NCBI GenBank assembly: GCA_020638975.1
Contig: JACKHN010000010.1
Coordinates: forward strand, 124,001 to 188,000
Source: Planctomycetaceae bacterium
Lineage (GTDB): Bacteria; Planctomycetota; Planctomycetia; Pirellulales; Pirellulaceae
DNA: 64,000 nucleotides
Direction: 5' to 3'
Of this stretch, positions 56,317-64,000 are shown one piece after another (within the stretch, counting starts at the first letter, position 1; the number at the start of each line of letters is the position of its first letter). Position numbers and translations under genes: made by a program. Below the pieces are notes generated by a model. That model was given only the letters and a program-made list of their open reading frames with translations, was not told where the DNA came from and did not search any database.

Positions 56317-56805
56317 TTAGGAAAGATGTTCTTTCTTGTGTAACTTGGCATGCTCTTCATCATCGTCGGGGCGATTGTCAAATCCTCGCTCCGACGTGAG
56401 TTCGATGTGATCGACGAATTTGACGTTGGCACACTCGTCAATTTCGTCGGTGTGGCAGGCGGCGTGGTCAGGGATGTAAAAGCGGAATGGGCCGCCCGCT
56501 TTAACGTCCAGCGGTTTGCCGTTTACGCGATAGATTACAAAGGCGCTGTCGCGGACTGGGGTGAGGGGAATGCTGGCGTGAAAGTTGTCGAGCGTCCCGT
56601 GCAAGCCGATGTACTTCGCGGAATCTTTGGCACCGACCAATTCCAGCAGTCCTGATAACTTGACGGCGTCGCCTTGTCGCTTTGGATCGAACTGGCTGAC
56701 GTCGATGATTTGATGCAAAGCATCGATGGCTTCCAGGTCACTGAACGTCAACGCATGTGATGCGTTTACCTCACCGTCGATTTTCAAGACGGGCTCGTTA
56801 CTCAT
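56317..56805 (-). CDS. Molybdopterin oxidoreductase-fold protein (SUOX-like), likely without the Mo-binding Cys
   Basis: 162 residues. LKIDGEVNASHALTFSDLEAI, VKLSGLLELVGAKDSAKYIGLHG, FVIYRVNGKPLDVKAGGPFRFYIP and VDHIEL follow the layout of the Oxidored_molyb domain of sulfite oxidase and YedY-type enzymes. In those the Mo is held by a Cys in an RxxCVE-like loop; here the matching place reads IDVSQFDPKRQ, with no Cys, so enzyme activity is doubtful. It has no signal peptide. moeA lies near but on the other strand and beyond exbD. The C-terminal ~25 residues are charged and disordered. Confidence 0.78.
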   Translation of the reverse strand: MSNEPVLKIDGEVNASHALTFSDLEAIDALHQIIDVSQFDPKRQGDAVKLSGLLELVGAKDSAKYIGLHGTLDNFHASIPLTPVRDSAFVIYRVNGKPLDVKAGGPFRFYIPDHAACHTDEIDECANVKFVDHIELTSERGFDNRPDDDEEHAKLHKKEHLS

Positions 56806-56913
56806 AGATTACTTCTCTCGCAGCTGTCCACAAAAAAAGAGCGTTGCCGCAGTTTGCGACAACGCCCATTGTAACCAACAAAAGGTTGCTCGGGGCATCC
56901 GGCCCTCAATCCA

Positions 56914-59874
56914 TTACGAGCAACCCATACTGTTTCCACAGTTGTGACAGAGATAACAGTTGCCGTTGCGAACCGTGATCGAACCGCAGTTATCACAGCT
57001 TGGCGCGTCGCTTTGGAAGCGAGCGAACTGCGAGTCGCGGCTGGCTGGTTTCGCTTTGGCATCTACTTTCATGGCAACGCCAGCTCGATCCAACGAGTCC
57101 AGGTCAATGACCCGAGTGCCCGCGCTGGTCGCTTGCCCGTTCGGCGAAGGAGCTACAGCGGCACCGTTGCCGTTGACCGGACTCTTCGCTTCAGCTTCTT
57201 TGGCTTCGCTTGCGTCTTTCTCCTTGCCAATCGGTGGCATTCCCTTATTCGCTTCCCGATATCCAGGCAGGAAGGTAATACCAAGCCAACGGAAGATATA
57301 GTCGACCACGCTCTTCGCGATACGAATATCGGGATTCGTCGTGTGACCCATCGGCTCGAATCGCGTGTGGGAGAACTTGTTGACCAAGACCTCCAGCGGT
57401 ACGCCGTACTGCAAGCTCATGGAGATCGCCGTGCCGAAAGCATCCATGATGCCACCGATCGTGCTACCTTCCTTGGCTTGTGTGATGAAGACTTCGCCAG
57501 GGCGTCCATCTTCGTACAAGCCCACCGTGATGTAGCCCTCGTGGCCCGCCACGTTAAACTTATGCGTCACGGACTGTCGCGTATCGGGCAGTCGCTCGCG
57601 ACGCGGACGAGCAACTTGCTCTTCCTTGCTCTTCTTTTCGTCAGCCTCGCTCTGAGTGGAGAGAGGTTGACTGAGCTTCGAGCCGTCGCGATAGATCGCC
57701 AACGCTTTCAGGCCTAACTCCCAACCCCAGCGATAAGCTTCCGCAATATCTTCTGGAGTCGAGTTGGTGGGCATGTTCACCGTCTTCGAGATCGCTCCCG
57801 ACAGGAACGGCTGAGCGGCAGCCATCATCCGTACGTGAGCACGCCAGGCAATACTGCGTACACCGTTGGCAGGCTTGAACGCACAATCGAAGATCGACAA
57901 GTGCTCGTCCTTCAACTCCGGAGCGCCTTCAATCGTGTCATTCTCGTCGATGTACTTCACGATATCCTGCACTTGCGGCTCGTCGTAACCGACGTTCCTC
58001 AAACCCAGCGGGACCGTCTTGTTGACGATCTTCAGCATGCCACCACCGGCGAGCTGCTTGTACTTGACGAGTGCAATGTCTGGCTCGATTCCGGTCGTAT
58101 CGCAATCCATCATAAAGCTGATCGTCCCGGTTGGTGCGAGTACTGTGGCTTGAGCGTTGCGGAAGCCGCGTTCGCGACCCTTTGACAACACTTCGTCCCA
58201 CAGATCGCGTGCGGCATCCTTCAACTCACGCGGACCAGCGTTATTAATCTGCTCCACCGCACTGCGATGCATCTGCATCACACGAAGGAACGGTTCGCGG
58301 TTATTCGCATAACCCTCGAACGGACCAACCGCTGCGGCCAATTCCGTGCTCGTCAAGTTCGCCGCACCATGCAGTAGTGCAGTGATCGAGCCACACAGTC
58401 CATAGGCTGCATCGGAATCGTAGGCCGCACCGCTCGCCATGATCACGCTGCCGAGATTCGAGTAACCAAGTCCAAGCGGACGGTACAAATGGCTGTTTTC
58501 AGCAATCTGAGCCGTCGGGTAGCTGGCGTGGTCGACCAAGATCTCTTGAGCGATGTAGAAGATTCGGCAAGCTGCTGTGAATCGCTTCACATCAAACGAG
58601 CCTTCTGCGTCGACAAACTTCATCAGGTTGATGCTCGACAAATTGCAAGCCGTATCGTCGAGGAACATGTACTCGCTGCACGGGTTGCTGGCATTGATCC
58701 GGCCCGAGTTCGGGCAAGTGTGCCAACGATTGATCGTCGTGTCGTACTGAACACCCGGATCACCGCACTGCCAGGCGCATTCCGCCATGCGGTCTAGCAA
58801 CCACTTGGCTTCATACTCAGGCCCTTGATCGTTGCCGGTGATCATTCGAGTGGACCATTTGCCACCCTTTTCGACGGTCTGCATGAACTCGTCCGTCACA
58901 CGAACCGAGAGGTTAGCGTTCTGGAAGAGGATCGAGCTGTACGCTTCGCCGTTGAAGTTGGACTCATACTTGCCACTCGCGATCAGCGTGTGAGCCTTCT
59001 GCTCTTCCTTCCACTTACACTCAATGAACTCGAGAATGTCTGGATGCCAGACCTTCAAGGATTGCATCTTTGCAGCACGACGCGTCTTGCCGCCAGACTT
59101 CACAACGGCAGCAATCTGATCGTAGACACGCATGAAAGACAGTGGACCCGAAGGACGACCGCCGCCCGAGAGACGCTCGCGGTGCGAACGAATCGTCGAC
59201 AGGTCCGTTCCCGTCCCTGAACCAAACTTGAACAGCATGGCCTCGCTCGTGGCGAGCCGCATGATGTCTTCCATGTTGTCGCCAACGCTTTGGATAAAGC
59301 AGGCGGAACCTTGGGGAAACTCGTAAGGGTTATCGGGCATGACAACCGTGCAAGTCTCGGGATCCCATCGCCAGTTGCACTTGTCTCCCCGCACACCGTA
59401 CTGATGGTACAAGCCAACATTGAACCAAACCGGCGAGTTAAACGCTCCGTTCTGGTGTAAGCAGAGCCAAGTCAAATCGCGATAGAATCGCTCGGCATCA
59501 TCGGCAGACGCGAAATAGCCATCACTGAGGCCCCAATCCGTGATCGTGCGGGTGACGCGGTGGATCAGCTGACGAACGCTGTTCTCGCGTTCCGGAGTGC
59601 CGTTCTCGCCGTAGAAGTACTTGCTGACAACGACGTTGGTCGCCAGTTGGCTCCATTTCGCAGGGATCTCGCAATCCTTCTGCTCGAAAAGCAAACCCCC
59701 GCTCTCGTCTTTGATCTGAGCGCTGCGCAACTCCCATTCGACCGTGTCGAACGGATCTGCAGCGGTCTCTGGACAAAACTGGGCTTCAATCTTGAGTTTC
59801 TTCGAGTTGCTTCCGCTTTGGCTGGTGGCCTGAGAACTCGTTTCTCGCGATCCGCTCGCTGTGACAGTTGCCAT
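56914..59874 (-). CDS. nrdJ: Adenosylcobalamin-dependent (class II) ribonucleotide reductase
   Basis: 986 residues. It makes deoxyribonucleotides without oxygen dependence. Radical-site blocks are visible: PQGSACFIQSVGDN (first active-site Cys), ASNPCSEYMF (Cys and Glu of the radical chemistry) and TACNLSSINL. The finger-loop start LFKFGSGTGTDLSTIRS and VLAPTGTISFMMDCDTTGIEP are typical of NrdJ. The last ~30 residues hold CDNCG, CYLC, CGNSMGC: a Cys-rich tail that binds zinc or reduces the active site. The ATG at 59874 has AGGAGG 12 bases upstream. No class I genes are in the window. It may be regulated by the palindromes upstream. Confidence 0.96.
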   Translation of the reverse strand: MATVTASGSRETSSQATSQSGSNSKKLKIEAQFCPETAADPFDTVEWELRSAQIKDESGGLLFEQKDCEIPAKWSQLATNVVVSKYFYGENGTPERENSVRQLIHRVTRTITDWGLSDGYFASADDAERFYRDLTWLCLHQNGAFNSPVWFNVGLYHQYGVRGDKCNWRWDPETCTVVMPDNPYEFPQGSACFIQSVGDNMEDIMRLATSEAMLFKFGSGTGTDLSTIRSHRERLSGGGRPSGPLSFMRVYDQIAAVVKSGGKTRRAAKMQSLKVWHPDILEFIECKWKEEQKAHTLIASGKYESNFNGEAYSSILFQNANLSVRVTDEFMQTVEKGGKWSTRMITGNDQGPEYEAKWLLDRMAECAWQCGDPGVQYDTTINRWHTCPNSGRINASNPCSEYMFLDDTACNLSSINLMKFVDAEGSFDVKRFTAACRIFYIAQEILVDHASYPTAQIAENSHLYRPLGLGYSNLGSVIMASGAAYDSDAAYGLCGSITALLHGAANLTSTELAAAVGPFEGYANNREPFLRVMQMHRSAVEQINNAGPRELKDAARDLWDEVLSKGRERGFRNAQATVLAPTGTISFMMDCDTTGIEPDIALVKYKQLAGGGMLKIVNKTVPLGLRNVGYDEPQVQDIVKYIDENDTIEGAPELKDEHLSIFDCAFKPANGVRSIAWRAHVRMMAAAQPFLSGAISKTVNMPTNSTPEDIAEAYRWGWELGLKALAIYRDGSKLSQPLSTQSEADEKKSKEEQVARPRRERLPDTRQSVTHKFNVAGHEGYITVGLYEDGRPGEVFITQAKEGSTIGGIMDAFGTAISMSLQYGVPLEVLVNKFSHTRFEPMGHTTNPDIRIAKSVVDYIFRWLGITFLPGYREANKGMPPIGKEKDASEAKEAEAKSPVNGNGAAVAPSPNGQATSAGTRVIDLDSLDRAGVAMKVDAKAKPASRDSQFARFQSDAPSCDNCGSITVRNGNCYLCHNCGNSMGCS

Positions 59875-60325
59875 CCTGTGCTACCTCCTGAAGGTGTGGC
59901 CAATGGGTATCCGTGAGGATATTGATACAGTGTACAAGTATACACACAATTACAATCGACCAGTCATTGGTCGAGACATCAGGGAGAAACACCGGATCGG
60001 TGCCTAAACGCCGAGATACAGGTCCTCCCTAACCCAATATGTTGTATCTGGCAGTGATGCTGCCACAACATTTGGCGTGAGGGACGAGTTTACACATTTG
60101 GATTCGGTCGTCAATCACTTCCGAAAAAGGGGCGTTAGGTGCTTCAATACCAACGGGTTGCGGCGCACGAAGTAATGTCGATCAGATTCGCGTGTGAAAG
60201 CTAGGTGAAGACGTAACCAGTAATTATATATATGGTTACATGTTTTAGAGCGATCTAAACACGGTCGCTGCACACGAAAAACATTTTATCAAAACTAATC
60301 TCTTGGCGCTGTGTCGCGCAAAACA
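59875..60325. promoter_or_regulatory. nrdJ upstream region with two palindromes
   Basis: On the nrdJ side lie two inverted repeats: GTGTACAAGTATACAC (59930-59945) and CGACCA-N5-TGGTCG (59957-59973). The first resembles an NrdR box in spacing and AT-rich centre; it also contains TATACT on the minus strand, a possible -10 element. I looked for a cobalamin riboswitch B12 box and found none. Upstream of these up to the rplU terminator the DNA is AT-rich and apparently geneless. Confidence 0.45.
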
Positions 60326-60326
60326 A

Positions 60327-60348
60327 AAGGCCGTATTGCCACGGCCTT
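60327..60348 (-). terminator. Rho-independent terminator after rplU
   Basis: On the minus strand, AAGGCCGTGGCAATACGGCC forms a hairpin followed by TTTTGTTTTG, some 30 bases after the rplU stop. It closes the rplU unit before nrdJ. Confidence 0.75.
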
Positions 60349-60379
60349 GGTGATCGCTTGCTGGTGAACAAACGTGAGC

Positions 60380-60694
60380 TTAAGCGCCCACGATCTTTCC
60401 AATACGGACTCGCGTGTACATCTGTCGATGTCCGGTCTTGCGACGCGAGTTCTTGCGCCGCCGAAACTTCTGCACAACGAGTTTTTCGCCTTGCTCGACG
60501 CCCAGCACCTCCGCGGTCACGCTGGCACCAGCAACAACGGGCGAGCCTAGCTTCAGTCCGCCTTCTCCGGAAACGGCAAGAATGCGGTCGAACTTGAGCT
60601 CATCGCCTTTCGCGGCTTCGCGAAAATCAACGTCAATTTCCTGACCTTCTTCAACTTTGAACTGCTTACTGCCGTCCGAAATAATTGCATACAT
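60380..60694 (-). CDS. rplU: 50S ribosomal protein L21
   Basis: 104 residues from the ATG at 60694 (MYAIISDGSKQFKVEEGQEI, the usual L21 start). The conserved end KLVVQKFRRRKNSRRKTGHRQ and YTRVRI is present. L21 binds 23S rRNA. In most bacteria rpmA (L27) follows directly; here a terminator follows and no rpmA-like frame is seen, so L27 must be encoded elsewhere. A MITE-like element lies upstream, perhaps near its promoter. Confidence 0.95.
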   Translation of the reverse strand: MYAIISDGSKQFKVEEGQEIDVDFREAAKGDELKFDRILAVSGEGGLKLGSPVVAGASVTAEVLGVEQGEKLVVQKFRRRKNSRRKTGHRQMYTRVRIGKIVGA

Positions 60695-60780
60695 AACGCT
60701 GCTCACGCCTAACTAGAACGACTCGGATTTTGGTGAATCCAGAATTTTAGTGGACAAATCGGTCATCGTCGAGGCCCGTT

Positions 60781-60936
60781 GGATCTTGAAAAGGGCTTCT
60801 CAGTTTTTCAATTTGGGTGGATTCGTACGACGGCTCTCCGAAGCCGTCGAGCAACGAATTACAGAGTTCGACGGCTTCGGAAAGCCGTCGTACGAATTGT
60901 GTAGATTGAACGAAACGAAAGCCCTGGGATCTTGAA
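60781..60936. mobile_element. MITE-like element, copy 2, with 10 bp target duplications
   Basis: The element 60791-60926 (136 bp) begins AAGGGCTTCTCAG and ends CGAAAGCCCTG, matching the ends of copy 1 with a few changes. It is flanked by perfect direct repeats GGATCTTGAA (60781-60790 and 60927-60936). The inner palindrome (GTACGACGGC... / ...GCCGTCGTAC) matches copy 1 in design but differs in sequence. It lies 86 bases upstream of the rplU start. Confidence 0.85.
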
Positions 60937-61208
60937 ACTCGTAATCCCCTGCCACCCCTATCGCTCGTCAACGACCCGCTGTGATCGGGATTCCTGTCGT
61001 CTTGCGCCGTCTCCCAACACCCCGCGACTAGAGAATTTAGGAAGTTTCCGCTTGGAGTACGGTAATCTGCCGATTATCCTAAAGCAAATAGAACTCTTTG
61101 CAGGTAAGGGGTGCGCTCGAGCGGGTTCTGCTCCCGCCGAAGTGCAACGGCCAGTTGATTTGGTCCACACCAGATCAAGGAACGAGAAGCAGGCAAGAGG
61201 ATTTAAGC
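60937..61208. promoter_or_regulatory. Upstream region of the glycine-rich protein gene
   Basis: The promoters of the divergent rplU and the glycine-rich gene lie between 60695 and 61208, with the MITE-like element between them. A Shine-Dalgarno AGAGGAT stands before the 61209 ATG. No further structure that I can support. Confidence 0.4.
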
Positions 61209-62072
61209 ATGACTGTCCAGAAGCTTTTTGGTTGGGTGATTGTTGCATTGTTCGCTGTGATTACAGCGACACCCGCGTTTGTGCTGGCCGATGATCGCGC
61301 CGAAGAGTCGCCCGTCGCGGAAGAAATCCGGAAGGTCGGATTATTTGAAGCGATGGACAGCGGCGACGTGGAGGTTCGGTTCATTCCCAAAGATGCGACC
61401 GAAGCGAACGTGCTGATCGAGAACAAGACTGACAAACCGTTGACGATCAAATTCCCTGAAGCCTTTGCCGGCGTGCCAGTGTTGGCACAGTTCGGTGGCG
61501 GCGGTGGTGGCTTTGGTGGTGGCGGCGGTCTCGGCGGTGGTGGTCTCGGCGGTGGCGGCGGCGGCCAAGGTCTCGGCGGCGGTGGTGGTGGTCTTGGCGG
61601 TGGTGGTCTCGGCGGTGGCGGTGGTGGTTTTGGCGGTGGCGGCGGTGGCGGAGGCTTCTTTAATGTTGCTCCCCAAAAAGTCACCAAGGTCAAAGTGCCT
61701 TGCGTCTGCCTCGAACACGGTAAGCCTGATCCGACTCCTCGTATGAAGTACAAGATTGTTCCTATTGAAACTCTCACGAAAGATAAGAACGTCATCGAAG
61801 TTTGCAAAATGCTCGGTTACGGCGAAGTCCCTCAGAATGCTGCCCAAGCAGCCGCTTGGAACTTGGCCAACGGAATGAGCTGGCAAGAGCTGGCGGTAAA
61901 AAACCGAGTTGAACTACGAACGATTGGCTATGCCGAGCGATTCTTTTCAATGCAAGAGTTGGCGTTGGCAAGTCGAATTGCTGGTGAAGCTGTGAACCGC
62001 GCCAAAGATGCGAAGACAAGCCCTGGCGAAGAACCTTACACAACTGGTGGCCTTCAAGCTGGCGGTCAGTAA
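61209..62072 (+). CDS. Secreted protein with a long glycine-rich tract
   Basis: 287 residues from the ATG at 61209. Signal peptide (LFGWVIVALFAVITATPAFVLA), a small beta domain (VEVRFIPKDATEANVLIENKTDKPLTIKFP, seen in parts; resembles an Ig-like or DUF fold), then ~55 residues of Gly with Leu, Phe and Gln (61490-61655), then VPCVCLEHGKPDP and a helical end (WNLANGMSWQELAVK). The tract is encoded by a run of GGT/GGC codons, prone to length change. It is probably exported; function unknown. It is followed by a clear terminator. Confidence 0.82.
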   Translation: MTVQKLFGWVIVALFAVITATPAFVLADDRAEESPVAEEIRKVGLFEAMDSGDVEVRFIPKDATEANVLIENKTDKPLTIKFPEAFAGVPVLAQFGGGGGGFGGGGGLGGGGLGGGGGGQGLGGGGGGLGGGGLGGGGGGFGGGGGGGGFFNVAPQKVTKVKVPCVCLEHGKPDPTPRMKYKIVPIETLTKDKNVIEVCKMLGYGEVPQNAAQAAAWNLANGMSWQELAVKNRVELRTIGYAERFFSMQELALASRIAGEAVNRAKDAKTSPGEEPYTTGGLQAGGQ

Positions 62073-62102
62073 CAAGTCGCGTTCAGGAAACGGAATTCAA
62101 TC

Positions 62103-62133
62103 GAGACGTCGCTCACTTGGTGAGCGGCGTCTC
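62103..62133. terminator. Terminator between convergent genes
   Basis: GAGACG..GCTCAC / GTGAGC..GCGTCTC forms a 13-base-pair stem with one mismatch zone, followed by GTTGTTTCTT on the plus strand. It lies between the glycine-rich gene and the coiled-coil gene, which converge. Confidence 0.78.
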
Positions 62134-62149
62134 GTTGTTTCTTGAGGAC

Positions 62150-63574
62150 TTACGCCGCCGCAGATGAAAGCTGTTGCCGAGTAAATCGACGCAATTGAGC
62201 TTGCAGTTCGCTGCGTTCCGCTCGCCACGCTGCTTCGCGTTCGCGAAACTCCTGTTGCTGGGCATCGAGTTCGACCTCGCGTGCGACGAGGCGGGCGGCT
62301 TGCTCTTCGATACCTTCGTTTCTTCGCTCAAGCCATTGCTTGAGTTCGGATCGCTGCTGTTTCAGCAGTTGCTGACGCTCTTTCAGCTTACCTGCTAATT
62401 CGCGAAGCTGCTGTTCCTTGCCTGCGAGCTCGTCGTGCGACACACGAAACTCATCGGCTAACTTTGCACGCAATGTTCCCAGCGACTGAGTCAACTCGCC
62501 GATCGGTTTCGCTTTGGCGGCATGCTGCCATAGTTGCTCGGCGACCATCCGCATTTCGATTGTCTCGCGATGCAGTTCGAAGACCTGTTGTTTCATCTGT
62601 TCCAGCGACGCGCGTCGCTGGTCGACGATCGCTTGTCGTGCAGCGAGTTTGTCTCGCAGCTGTGCGAGCGATTGTTCCGCTTGGCGTCGTTGCTCTTCGA
62701 ACGCCTCTCGCTCTTGTCGTAGTGATTCAATCCCCGCCTCTCGCCGCATCGCGAATTCCTGACGTTCCTCGTCCAGCATTTTTGCTTGGTCTTCGAGTAG
62801 CGAGGATGCAGACTCCAACGCGCCCTTCTGCTCTCGCAATGCATCCGCGATTTCTTGCTGACTCCGAATGCCAAGTTCCTTTCGCTGTTGTTCGAGCCGC
62901 TGTTCTCGCTTCTCCAATGACTGCTGGTGCGTAGCCAGATTTGAGAGCAATCGTTGCTGTTGATCTGCGAAAGTTTTCTCGCGGTGCTCAAGCTGCTGCT
63001 GAGCAGCCGTAACGCGGCTTTCATGTTTCACTCGGTCGCCTCTCAATCGTTCGATGGCGACACGGAGAGACTCGGACTCTTCGGCGATTTGCAGTTGTCC
63101 TGCACGCCATCGGTGCTCGCGAGCGTCCAAGTCGGCTTCACGTTGACGGAGTTCGGCGCGATGCTCGTCGAGCTCGGCGTAGGCCGAGACCTCTGACGCC
63201 GAGAAGGCTTTGATTTCTTGCTGCAACTCAAAGATCTCTTGCTCGAGTTCCTGCTCCCGCTGGAGGAAGACATGTTCGCGCTCGGCGCACCAAAGCCGCG
63301 AAGTTCGTACTTCGCGTTCGAGCTGAGCGATCCGTGCGTTCAGCTGGGCTTCTCGATGGTCGATTTGTTGCTGCTTCGCACGCAGGTGACTGGCCAACTG
63401 ACTGGCTTGCGACCGCATCTGTTCCCCGACATGCGTCTGAGCCTCGCCTGCGGCAATCAACGCCAGCTCACGCGACACAGGAGCCAACTCGAGCGGCTCC
63501 TTCGACCGAATCGGATGCGCAGCGTCGATTCGAGTAACACGCGAGCCTGCTGGCGGTTCCTGTGACTGCGACAT
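62150..63574 (-). CDS. Long coiled-coil protein
   Basis: 474 residues, almost entirely heptad repeats rich in Glu, Gln, Arg and Leu from ~45 to ~460 (for example LEREVRTSR, QREQELEQEIFELQQEI), with short proline-containing N terminus. No membrane segment or signal peptide. It may be a structural or scaffold protein. The start ATG at 63574 has GGGAGGA at good spacing. It is divergent from rsfS with about 300 bases between. Confidence 0.82.
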   Translation of the reverse strand: MSQSQEPPAGSRVTRIDAAHPIRSKEPLELAPVSRELALIAAGEAQTHVGEQMRSQASQLASHLRAKQQQIDHREAQLNARIAQLEREVRTSRLWCAEREHVFLQREQELEQEIFELQQEIKAFSASEVSAYAELDEHRAELRQREADLDAREHRWRAGQLQIAEESESLRVAIERLRGDRVKHESRVTAAQQQLEHREKTFADQQQRLLSNLATHQQSLEKREQRLEQQRKELGIRSQQEIADALREQKGALESASSLLEDQAKMLDEERQEFAMRREAGIESLRQEREAFEEQRRQAEQSLAQLRDKLAARQAIVDQRRASLEQMKQQVFELHRETIEMRMVAEQLWQHAAKAKPIGELTQSLGTLRAKLADEFRVSHDELAGKEQQLRELAGKLKERQQLLKQQRSELKQWLERRNEGIEEQAARLVAREVELDAQQQEFREREAAWRAERSELQAQLRRFTRQQLSSAAA

Positions 63575-63874
63575 GTGGCGGTCCTCCCAATCGAACGGCT
63601 GCTAGCACGAAAATTCGACGTAATCGTTAAACTTTGCCAGATGGATGATCGGACGATACAGCCGATTTCTGAAGACAAAAGCCGCCACGACGCTCGATCA
63701 GAGGCCTACAGTAAGGCGATACGAGGCATCTGGGGCGGCGATGAACCTGTCCGGTGCCATAGACGTCTGTACTGGAGTAGAATCCAAGCCCCCTGGTTTA
63801 ACTTGTTCCTCGCCGCATTTCGACGGCCTGGCCCAATTCCAGTTTTTTCCCGTTTGATCCCCGAAGGAGATCTG
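63575..63874. promoter_or_regulatory. Divergent region between the coiled-coil gene and rsfS
   Basis: About 300 bases with promoters for both flanking genes. Short plus-strand frames here have no coding character. I see no repeat or RNA structure in it. Confidence 0.4.
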
Positions 63875-64000
63875 GTGGACGACCCAACAGTGAGTGACAC
63901 TTTGCCCGAAAAAGAGAGCTCGGACGACAATTCGTGTCGGAGCCTCGAATTGGCCTTGGCCGCTGCGCGTACCGCATCGGAAAACCGGGGCCGCGATATC
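63875..64000 (+). CDS. rsfS: Ribosome silencing factor RsfS (5' part only)
   Basis: The frame opens at a GTG at 63875 with AAGGAGA six bases upstream and runs to the window edge: 42 residues. A disordered start is followed by LELALAAARTASENRGRDI, which matches the N-terminal helix of RsfS (Iojap/YbeB), a factor that binds L14 and blocks subunit joining in starvation. The diagnostic part is cut off, so the call is tentative. Confidence 0.62.
   Translation, partial: MDDPTVSDTLPEKESSDDNSCRSLELALAAARTASENRGRDI

Noticed and set aside
59875..60325. Cobalamin riboswitch before the B12-dependent reductase
   Set aside because: I searched by eye for the conserved B12 box and core on the minus strand and did not find them. 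A covariance-model scan would settle it.
61175..61807. Minus-strand proline-rich frame of 210 codons
   Set aside because: It is the complement of the glycine-codon tract in the secreted protein, which has a signal peptide and ribosome site.
1..64000. tRNA, rRNA or CRISPR loci
   Set aside because: I looked for cloverleaf-like arms, 16S/23S core motifs and regularly spaced direct repeats with unique spacers, and saw none that I would support. tRNAscan-SE would be the decisive check.

Overview
The window looks like a chromosomal segment of a planctomycete (Pirellulales/Rhodopirellula-like). The evidence is a giant secreted protein with an N-terminal LEPR-XLL motif, two sigma-factor/Ser-Thr-kinase gene pairs, a vWA lipoprotein, an extra FixJ-type signalling cluster, a class II ribonucleotide reductase, and many short palindromic intergenic repeats. 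This assignment comes from reading gene content; no database search was run.

Layout. 1-20042 (minus) is one uninterrupted reading frame that runs off the left edge: at least 6,680 residues of a surface or secreted protein with many RTX-type calcium repeats and several carbohydrate-binding or beta-sandwich modules. 20289-25356 (minus) is an operon of an ECF sigma factor, an LRR Ser/Thr kinase and a small wHTH-like protein. 25357-26203 holds one doubtful ORF and unexplained DNA. 26204-28987 (minus) carries mtnA, purE and ald. 29292-29996 (plus) is yceH. 30050-36506 (minus) holds a hypothetical protein with a possible frameshift, a PL7 alginate lyase, a vWA lipoprotein, and an ECF sigma / anti-sigma / redoxin-like operon in which the anti-sigma factor carries two CXXCH motifs. 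36701-38763 is a group II intron with its reverse transcriptase, inserted flush against a palindromic repeat. 39189-40850 (plus) has two small hypothetical proteins and an EEP-family phosphodiesterase.

41003-51681 (minus) is a long co-oriented block: nadA, a REC-PAS-histidine kinase, a FixJ-type regulator, a single-domain receiver, a sigma-70 factor, an ECF-like sigma factor, a Ser/Thr kinase with glycine-rich membrane repeats, and a two-part Gfo/Idh/MocA oxidoreductase. 51873-55644 holds a FliN-like protein, a secreted hypothetical protein, and pabA-moeA with overlapping start and stop. 55757-60694 (minus) has exbD, a SUOX-fold domain protein, nrdJ and rplU. 61209-64000 has a secreted glycine-rich protein, a coiled-coil protein and the start of rsfS.

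The most notable non-genic signal is a set of short palindromic mobile elements. Two copies of a ~135 bp element have CAGGGCTTTTCA-like terminal inverted repeats and perfect 10 bp direct repeats at their flanks, which looks like a MITE. A different ~98 bp element sits between 9 bp direct repeats inside the 3' end of a kinase gene; removing it in silico restores a longer native C terminus. A 74 bp palindrome is carried in frame inside an oxidoreductase gene. A further palindrome is the apparent landing site of the group II intron. Together they suggest repeat families that are actively reshaping gene ends in this genome.
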